Positions 58,874-64,000 of a stretch of 64,000 nucleotides of DNA are shown here, piece by piece. This DNA comes from Brevibacillus_C sp046036945. GTDB lineage: Bacteria; Bacillota; Bacilli; Brevibacillales; Brevibacillaceae. Location: NCBI RefSeq assembly GCF_046036945.1, contig NZ_JBJQOQ010000014.1, forward strand, positions 65,608 through 129,607, in the 5' to 3' direction. Within the stretch, counting starts at the first letter, position 1. Each line of letters opens with the position of its first letter. The notes below the pieces were generated by a model. That model worked only from the letters and a program-made list of their open reading frames with translations, was not told the origin of the DNA and searched no databases. The position numbers and the translations under genes are program-made.

Positions 58874-59692
58874 TTAATTAATGATCGGCAGAGGGGAGTT
58901 TTTTAATTTGAAAAGCTGAGTGACTCCTACGAGATTTGCCTTTTTATTCAGTTCGGGCAGCGTTTTTTTCAATACCGCTGCCGTCTTTTTTCCCGGTCTT
59001 CCGACGTGGCCGATAGCGACACAGCTATCTTTATTTGACAGGTGTTTGTATATGCGTTCGAATTGATTCTGGATGTAGCGGCTGCTGTTTTTGTTATCTA
59101 AAAAAAGTTGATTTTCCGCGTAGGGAACGCCTAATTCTTTGGCAACCTCGCCGGCAATGCTCAGACGGTTCGTCTTGCTGTCGAGAAAGGCAATGCCCCG
59201 ATCCCGGCATACCTGCAGGACGGCGCGCATCACCCGCCGGTCCGCTGTCGCCTTCGACCCCATATGATTGTTGACTCCAACGGCATGAGGCACATCATCG
59301 ATGGCAGCGTTCACCCGTTGGCGGATTTCCTCGTCCGTCAGATCCGTTGTGATCGCTCCCTTCCCCAGTCCTTTTACATTTTTGGAAATAGGCTCCATCG
59401 GAATGTGCACAAAGACATCGTGACCGGCATGGTGGGCCCACTCGGCGTCCCGCTTGGTCGTGCGCTGGAACGGCATGACGGCAATAGTTAAATGAAACGG
59501 CAATTCGATGATTTCTGCAGTCCCGGCCATATTGTTGCCAAAATCATCGATGACGATTGCCACGTTTTTCTTTTGGGAGACAGGAGAATCTGCCGGCAGG
59601 GCCTCCGATGGGAAAAGCGGTAACGACACGAGCAGAGCAGCCAATAGAAGCCCTGATATGACAAAACAAGCTGTTTTGACGGTTCCTTTCAT
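58874..59692 (-). CDS. Divergent polysaccharide deacetylase family protein (YibQ/DUF610)
   Basis: Exported protein of 272 aa. The signal segment TVKTACFVISGLLLAALLVSLPLFPSEA is followed by KKNVAIVIDDFGNNMAGTAEI (Asp-Asp), VFVHIPMEPISK, GVNNHMGSKATADRRVM (His) and AIGHVGRPGK. These define the divergent deacetylase family, whose metal site differs from NodB and whose substrate is unknown. ATG 59692 with GAGGGGG upstream is preferred over far-upstream starts. It is divergent from the SLH-GH18 gene. Confidence 0.87.
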   Translation of the reverse strand: MKGTVKTACFVISGLLLAALLVSLPLFPSEALPADSPVSQKKNVAIVIDDFGNNMAGTAEIIELPFHLTIAVMPFQRTTKRDAEWAHHAGHDVFVHIPMEPISKNVKGLGKGAITTDLTDEEIRQRVNAAIDDVPHAVGVNNHMGSKATADRRVMRAVLQVCRDRGIAFLDSKTNRLSIAGEVAKELGVPYAENQLFLDNKNSSRYIQNQFERIYKHLSNKDSCVAIGHVGRPGKKTAAVLKKTLPELNKKANLVGVTQLFKLKNSPLPIIN

Positions 59693-59821
59693 CGTCAGTG
59701 CCCCCTCGAAACCCATGATGTTTTTAATATGGATAATCGCACAGCGTTTCATGAACGGTTGGCCTGAACTTCTACAATTCCCAGCAGTTTCATAATGAGC
59801 GCGGCTCCTTTCTCTTTTAGA

Positions 59822-59850
59822 ATGGGAATTTGTACGAGAGAAATTCCCAT
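59822..59850 (+). repeat. Perfect hairpin in the leader of the SLH-GH18 gene
   Basis: ATGGGAATTT (59822-59831) and AAATTCCCAT (59841-59850) are exact inverted copies around nine bases. It lies just before the ribosome site, so it may be an operator or a translation-control hairpin. Confidence 0.5.
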
Positions 59851-59869
59851 GGTTGGGGGGCAACTGGTT

Positions 59870-61468
59870 TTGAAGGCAACAGGACGTATCATGGCTCTGG
59901 TGCTGGCGGTGTTTTGTCTTGCCGACACGGCAAGCGAGGCAGCTGCCGTAAATCCCTTTGATGACATATCGGGTTCATTTGCAAAACAGCAGATAACGGA
60001 TTTGTACATACGGGGAATTGTGGAAGGAAATGGGGATCGGAAGTATCAGCCTAAACAACCGGTCACTCGCAGTGAATTCGTAAAAATGTTGGAGAAATTG
60101 ATAAAAATTCAACCACAGGCTGGAACGGTGCCGCTGTTCACAGACGTGTCAAAACAGGCCTGGTATTATTCGTGGGTACAAACAGCGGCCGAATTAGGAT
60201 TGGCCCGCGGAACCGGCGCTTCCACCTTTTCGCCGAACGCGCCGATCTCCCGCCAGGAAGCTGCTGTCATGCTGGTGAGGATCTTGGAGGGGGACCAGAG
60301 CGGCAGCAAGCCATCGTCCTACAGCGACGCAAGCAAGATCGCGGTTTGGGCCAAGCCGTATGTGGCAGAGATCACCAGGCTGAAATACATGCAGGGGGCA
60401 GATGGGAAGTTTCGCCCTGCCGATCCATTGTCCCGCGAGGAAACAGCAGTCGTGCTCGACAAGCTGGCAGTTCAGGCAGACAAGTCCGGGCAGATGGCAA
60501 AGGTGCAGCCTCCCATACAGCTCGGTTGGGAGTACGGAGGTACAGACGCCGAGTTCCAGCAGCGTGTCGGCAGCTCTGGTGTCGCAGTCAACAAGCTGTC
60601 TCCGCGCTGGTATTACTTTGATGCATCAGGCAATTTTTCTGATCGGACAACGGCTTCATTGGTAACCTGGGCACACCAAAAAAGCAAACAGGTGTGGCCG
60701 CTCGTCGGCAATCGCTTTAACAGAGAGCTGACCCACAGCATGCTGGCGGCGAGTGCGAACAGAACGAAAATGGTCAACCAGCTGGTCGGATTCGTCGACA
60801 AGTACAAACTGGACGGATTGAACCTGGACTTCGAAAATGTAGATCCGGCGGACAGGGACAATTTTACCGCATTCGTCAAAGAGCTGGCGAGCGCTCTTTC
60901 CGCACATCAAGCGAAGCTGTCTGTCGACGTGCCGCCTGATCTGGGGTCGGACTGGTCGGAACCGTTCGACTTTGCCGCATTGGGTAAATATGCCGACTAT
61001 GTCGTATTGATGGGCTATGATGAACATTGGACGGGAGGCCCCGAGGCTGGGTCTGTCTCCTCGCTGCCGTGGCTCAAGAATGCGATCAGGGGGCTGAAGG
61101 CTTCTATTCCGGTCAATAAGCTGATCGTTGCGGTTCCTTTTTTTAACCGGGATTGGTATATGAAGGACGGCACCTTGACTTCCACCGACCTGACGTTGGA
61201 GGAGCAGCAGGCCATTCTCAAAAAGAAGAATCCGAATATCTACTGGGATGACACAACAAGCCAATACGTTGCGACTTATTGGGAAGGAAGCGTCAAGCAT
61301 ACGATTTGGCTGGAAGAGACGAGATCTTTTACCAAGTTATACCAAATGATTTTGGCTGAAGGTGCTGCTGGAATTGCCTATTGGCACATTGGAGCGGAGA
61401 ACAATGAGATGTGGACCGCGATCCAAAATGCGATCCTTACCCAAAATTTTCGCAGTTTGGCTTGGTGA
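59870..61468 (+). CDS. SLH-domain surface protein with GH18 glycosidase domain
   Basis: About 532 aa. A signal peptide (GRIMALVLAVFCLADTASEAAA) precedes three SLH repeats (about 28-205; NPFDDISGSFAKQQITDLYIRGIVEG, FTDVSKQAWYYSWVQTAAELGLARG, YSDASKIAVWAKPYVAEITRLKYMQG) that bind secondary wall polymer. The GH18 domain follows with LDGLNLDFENV, the DxxDxDxE catalytic box, as in spore-cortex YaaH/SleL-type glycosidases. TTG 59870 with GGGGGG nine bases upstream is the best start; ATG 59849 and 59795 are alternatives. Confidence 0.88.
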   Translation: MKATGRIMALVLAVFCLADTASEAAAVNPFDDISGSFAKQQITDLYIRGIVEGNGDRKYQPKQPVTRSEFVKMLEKLIKIQPQAGTVPLFTDVSKQAWYYSWVQTAAELGLARGTGASTFSPNAPISRQEAAVMLVRILEGDQSGSKPSSYSDASKIAVWAKPYVAEITRLKYMQGADGKFRPADPLSREETAVVLDKLAVQADKSGQMAKVQPPIQLGWEYGGTDAEFQQRVGSSGVAVNKLSPRWYYFDASGNFSDRTTASLVTWAHQKSKQVWPLVGNRFNRELTHSMLAASANRTKMVNQLVGFVDKYKLDGLNLDFENVDPADRDNFTAFVKELASALSAHQAKLSVDVPPDLGSDWSEPFDFAALGKYADYVVLMGYDEHWTGGPEAGSVSSLPWLKNAIRGLKASIPVNKLIVAVPFFNRDWYMKDGTLTSTDLTLEEQQAILKKKNPNIYWDDTTSQYVATYWEGSVKHTIWLEETRSFTKLYQMILAEGAAGIAYWHIGAENNEMWTAIQNAILTQNFRSLAW

Positions 61469-61478
61469 GGGATCGCAA

Positions 61479-61521
61479 GACGGTTAGATGAGGGGAAGCC
61501 TGAACTAACCGTCTCTTTTTT
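61479..61521 (+). terminator. Terminator of the SLH-GH18 gene
   Basis: GACGGTTAG pairs perfectly with CTAACCGTC, followed by TCTTTTTTT. Confidence 0.9.
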
Positions 61522-61622
61522 TACACTGGCGCAGATCGGGCGCTTCCGCAGTCTGACATTGGCAAGCGGCTATGCCTACAGTACAATGAAAGAAGTTGTG
61601 AGTGAAAAAAGGACTGGTAATC

Positions 61623-63545
61623 ATGAATATCCTAAGAGCGGAACACATCTCGAAAAGCTTTGGAGAAAAGGTGCTGTTTGACGACATCTCGCTGGTGATT
61701 TCCGAGAATCAGCGAATTGGATTGATCGGGGTAAACGGGACGGGAAAATCCACCCTGTTGAAAATCATCGCGGGATACGATACGGCCGATCAGGGGAACA
61801 TCGTCCACGCCAATCATTTTCGGATCGAATACTTGCCGCAAAACCCGGAATTTGACCCCGGATCAACCGTATTGGAACAAGTATTCTATGGAGATTCGCC
61901 GCTGATGAAGCTGCTGCGGGAATACGAGCAGGCATTGGCGCTGCTGCAGGCTTCCCCCGACGACAAAGAGCGGCAAAACCGGCTGTTTTCCCTGCAGCAG
62001 GAGATGGATGCCCTGAACGCATGGGAAGCCAATACACACGCAAAAACCGTCCTGACCCGGCTTGGCATCCGCAGCTTCACGCAGCTGGTCAGCGAACTGT
62101 CCGGCGGCCAGCGAAAGCGGGTGGCGATGGCGCGTGCCTTGATCCAGCCTGCAGACTTGCTGATCTTGGATGAGCCTACCAACCACATCGACAACGAGAC
62201 GGTGGAGTGGCTGGAAGAATACCTCTCCCGCTATAAAGGGGCCCTTTTGCTGGTGACGCACGATCGCTACTTCCTCGACCGGGTCACCAATCGCATCGTA
62301 GAGCTGGATGGCGGCAAGCTGTACAGTTACGAGGGCAACTACGCGGCGTTTTTGGAAAAGAAGGCGGCGCGGGAGGAGAATGAAGCAGCGACAGAGAGCA
62401 AGCGGCAAAATTTGCTTCGCCGCGAACTGGCGTGGCTGCGGCGGGGGGCCAAAGCCCGCACGACAAAGCAAAAGGCGCGGATTCAGCGCGTGGAGGAACT
62501 GCAGAACCAAGGTACGTCAGGTCCTGCGGAAAAACTGGACATCTCTCTCGGCGCCAGCCGGCTGGGAAAAAAGGTGCTGGAAATGGAGCATGTCAGCAAA
62601 GGCTACGAAGGCCGGAAGCTGATCCGGGATTTTAGCTACATCCTGCAGCCGCAAGACCGCGTTGGCATCATCGGGCCAAACGGAAGCGGCAAATCGACGC
62701 TGCTCAACCTGATCGCCGGGCGGATTCAGCCGGACAGCGGCACGATTGAGCTTGGGCAGACCGTCAAGCTTGCCTACTACACACAGGAAAACGTAGAGAT
62801 GAACACGGGGCAGCGGGTGATCGAATACGTCAAGGAAGCGGCGGAAGTGATCCGCACGGCGGACGGCTCCACCATTACGGCATCGCAAATGCTGGAACGC
62901 TTCTTGTTTCCTCCCCACGTGCAGTGGACGCTCATCGGCAAATTGTCGGGCGGTGAGCGGCGGCGTCTCTACCTGCTGCGCACCCTGATGGGCGAGCCGA
63001 ACGTGTTGCTGCTGGACGAGCCGACCAATGACCTCGATATCCAGACACTGTCGATTCTGGAGGATTATCTGGAGCAGTTCCCGGGCGCAGTCATTACGGT
63101 GTCCCATGATCGCTATTTTCTTGACCGGACGGTTGACCACTTGTTCGCTTTTGAGCCGGACGGGACGATCCGCCGTTTTTACGGCAACTATTCAGAATAC
63201 CTCGAGATTCAGCGCAGGGAGCAAGAGGCGGCAGAAGCGCCTGCGGACAAAGAACCGGCCCGAAAGCGCGAGGAAGAAGTCGATTCGGGACGCAGGGCAA
63301 ACAGGCAGCGTAAGTTAAGCTATAAGGAACAGCGGGAATGGGAGGAAATCGAAGGAAGGATCGCCTCCCTGGAAGAGCGGTGTGCCGAATTGAAGGCAGC
63401 CATCGCCCAGGCCGGCAGCGACTTCGAAAAGGTGCAGCAGCTGTATGCGGAAGAGCAGCAGGTCACGGGTGAACTGGAGCAGGCCATTGAACGCTGGGCA
63501 GAGCTTTCGGCGTTGGTGGAGGAGATTGAGCAGAGCAAGAAATAA
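61623..63545 (+). CDS. ABC-F family ATPase (YfmR/Uup-like)
   Basis: Soluble protein of 640 aa with two ATPase domains and no membrane part. First Walker A GVNGTGKST and signature LSGGQRKRVAMARALI; second GPNGSGKST and LSGGERRRLYLLRTLM; between them the charged interdomain linker (P-site tRNA interaction motif). The C-terminal about 90 residues form a coiled coil (REWEEIEGRIASLEERCAELKAAIAQ), as in Uup/YfmR. Such factors act on stalled or empty ribosomes. ATG 61623 follows AAGGA. Confidence 0.92.
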   Translation: MNILRAEHISKSFGEKVLFDDISLVISENQRIGLIGVNGTGKSTLLKIIAGYDTADQGNIVHANHFRIEYLPQNPEFDPGSTVLEQVFYGDSPLMKLLREYEQALALLQASPDDKERQNRLFSLQQEMDALNAWEANTHAKTVLTRLGIRSFTQLVSELSGGQRKRVAMARALIQPADLLILDEPTNHIDNETVEWLEEYLSRYKGALLLVTHDRYFLDRVTNRIVELDGGKLYSYEGNYAAFLEKKAAREENEAATESKRQNLLRRELAWLRRGAKARTTKQKARIQRVEELQNQGTSGPAEKLDISLGASRLGKKVLEMEHVSKGYEGRKLIRDFSYILQPQDRVGIIGPNGSGKSTLLNLIAGRIQPDSGTIELGQTVKLAYYTQENVEMNTGQRVIEYVKEAAEVIRTADGSTITASQMLERFLFPPHVQWTLIGKLSGGERRRLYLLRTLMGEPNVLLLDEPTNDLDIQTLSILEDYLEQFPGAVITVSHDRYFLDRTVDHLFAFEPDGTIRRFYGNYSEYLEIQRREQEAAEAPADKEPARKREEEVDSGRRANRQRKLSYKEQREWEEIEGRIASLEERCAELKAAIAQAGSDFEKVQQLYAEEQQVTGELEQAIERWAELSALVEEIEQSKK

Positions 63546-63581
63546 CAATAGATCCGGGGCGCTTGGCCTCGCTACTAAAAA

Positions 63582-63612
63582 ACGCGGGGAAAAGCGCCCC
63601 GCGTCATTTTTT
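63582..63612 (+). terminator. Terminator of the ABC-F gene
   Basis: ACGCGGGG (63582-63589) pairs with CCCCGCGT (63597-63604) and a T run follows. An alternative longer stem uses CGGGGCGCTT from 63555. Confidence 0.85.
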
Positions 63613-63649
63613 GCAGTGGTGTACATTGTCCATGGAAACCGGAAATAAC

Positions 63650-63697
63650 GGGCTCGCTTCGTTCGTGGAACGCCAACAGGGGTACCGCCGACAAACC
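63650..63697 (-). repeat. Copy of a dispersed repeat also present near 3897-3942
   Basis: Read on the minus strand this segment contains GGCGTTCCACGAACGAAGCG followed by AGCCC. The region at 3911-3935 has GGCGTGCCACAGACGAAGCG followed by AGCCC. The first 13 bases from the AGCCC side (GGGCTCGCTTCGT) are identical and the similarity continues at about 30 of 43 positions. Both copies are intergenic. Confidence 0.6.
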
Positions 63698-63740
63698 GTA
63701 TAAAACATACGCTAAGACAGTTTTTGGAAGATATAATGGC

Positions 63741-63778
63741 AAACAACCGCATTTCATCCTGTGAAAATGCGGTTGTTT
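63741..63778. terminator. Bidirectional hairpin terminator
   Basis: AAACAACCGCATTT and AAATGCGGTTGTTT form a perfect 14-base stem. It could end the remnant SDR gene on the minus strand. Confidence 0.7.
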
Positions 63779-63797
63779 AACTTCTCTTTAACTGTTA

Positions 63798-63854
63798 TCA
63801 GACAGTACCACCATTGGCCTGAATCACAGACCCGGTAGTACATGTGCTTCTCGC
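63798..63854 (-). pseudogene. C-terminal remnant of an SDR oxidoreductase
   Basis: The minus strand encodes TTGSVIQANGGTV followed by a stop, the usual last residues of FabG-like short-chain dehydrogenases, preceded by only a few fitting residues (ARSTC). Upstream the frame turns into unrelated sequence, so the gene body has been lost, probably by insertion or deletion. Confidence 0.55.
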
Positions 63855-63950
63855 TTTTTGAAGATGAATACGACAAAGAAAAGATGAGGGAACTAATTCT
63901 CGTTCAGATTAAACAAACAGAGAAAAAATTTTTCTCATAGAGGATGCTTT

Positions 63951-64000
63951 AGCAAATGAATACTCCCGCCACTTACCATCGCTGAGGCTCTGGTTGAAGT
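63951..64000 (-). mobile_element. Possible right end of an IS200/IS605 (tnpB) element, cut by window edge
   Basis: On the minus strand the block around CAGCGATGGTAAGTGGCGGG, followed by AGTATTCAT, resembles the structured 3' end found downstream of tnpB genes. An interrupted stem ACTT-AACC/GGT-AAGT can form. The coding part would lie beyond 64000. This is pattern memory only, with no coding evidence in the window. Confidence 0.3.

Noticed and set aside
1..64000. tRNA, rRNA, prophage, replication origin or CRISPR features
   Set aside because: No cloverleaf-like or rRNA-like sequence, integrase, phage structural genes, DnaA-box cluster or spaced repeats were recognised while reading both strands.

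Overview
The window looks like a chromosome segment of a Gram-positive, endospore-type Bacillales bacterium of the Paenibacillaceae, most likely Brevibacillus or a close relative. The reasons are low-to-mid GC with strong AGGAGG ribosome sites, frequent TTG/GTG starts, lipoproteins with Firmicute signal peptides, an SLH-anchored GH18 protein, YkvI, YtrA-type GntR and ECF41 genes, and a heterocycloanthracin/sonorensin-like peptide. The genus is an inference. No rRNA, tRNA, CRISPR array or complete insertion sequence was seen. A single N at 3996, flanked by two identical 99-base copies, looks like an unmerged contig join.

Layout. 1-3701: the end of an ATP-binding subunit, then an amino-acid ABC importer. 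4100-9358: an RpiR-controlled operon (M20 deacylase, GNAT acyltransferase, N-acylamino acid racemase, YkvI-like membrane protein) that matches the known D- to L-amino-acid conversion route via N-succinyl intermediates. 9490-13807: a GntR/ABC operon, a Cys-rich RiPP precursor with CSCGF repeats, and a PadR operon. 13884-20467: stalk-domain protein, ECF41 sigma factor with its AhpD-like partner, phosphodiester glycosidase, Tat-exported P1 peptidase, OsmC. 20738-22962: an AT-richer redox island under an HxlR regulator. 23030-26372: MarR/SDR and TetR/SMR pairs and a sigma-54 activator. 26399-32149: sigma-54-driven catabolic genes (aldehyde dehydrogenase, Rieske oxygenase of the quaternary-amine type, permease), then an acyl-CoA ligase.

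33064-43869 is the most striking region. It encodes every step from 6-hydroxynicotinate to fumarate of the aerobic maleamate pathway: NicC-like monooxygenase, NicX dioxygenase, NicD deformylase, NicF amidase and NicE isomerase. These genes are interleaved with a dedicated branched-chain-type ABC importer that contains a permease-ATPase fusion. The set is preceded by a MerR-type DNA-binding domain fused to a catalytically dead copy of the pathway's own amidase fold, which is probably the pathway sensor. The nicotinate hydroxylase NicAB is not in the window.

44044-64000: DUF418 protein, deoD, threonine dehydratase, flavohemoglobin with an Fnr-type box, a RocR/RocD/permease arginine-ornithine regulon with recognisable sigma-54 promoters and RocR-like palindromes, a NamZ-type muramidase fused to a NodB deacetylase, Dps, MotAB, Lgt, a YibQ-like deacetylase-fold protein, an SLH-GH18 protein and an ABC-F ATPase. 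The last 350 bases are a mosaic of gene remnants and a possible IS200/IS605 end.
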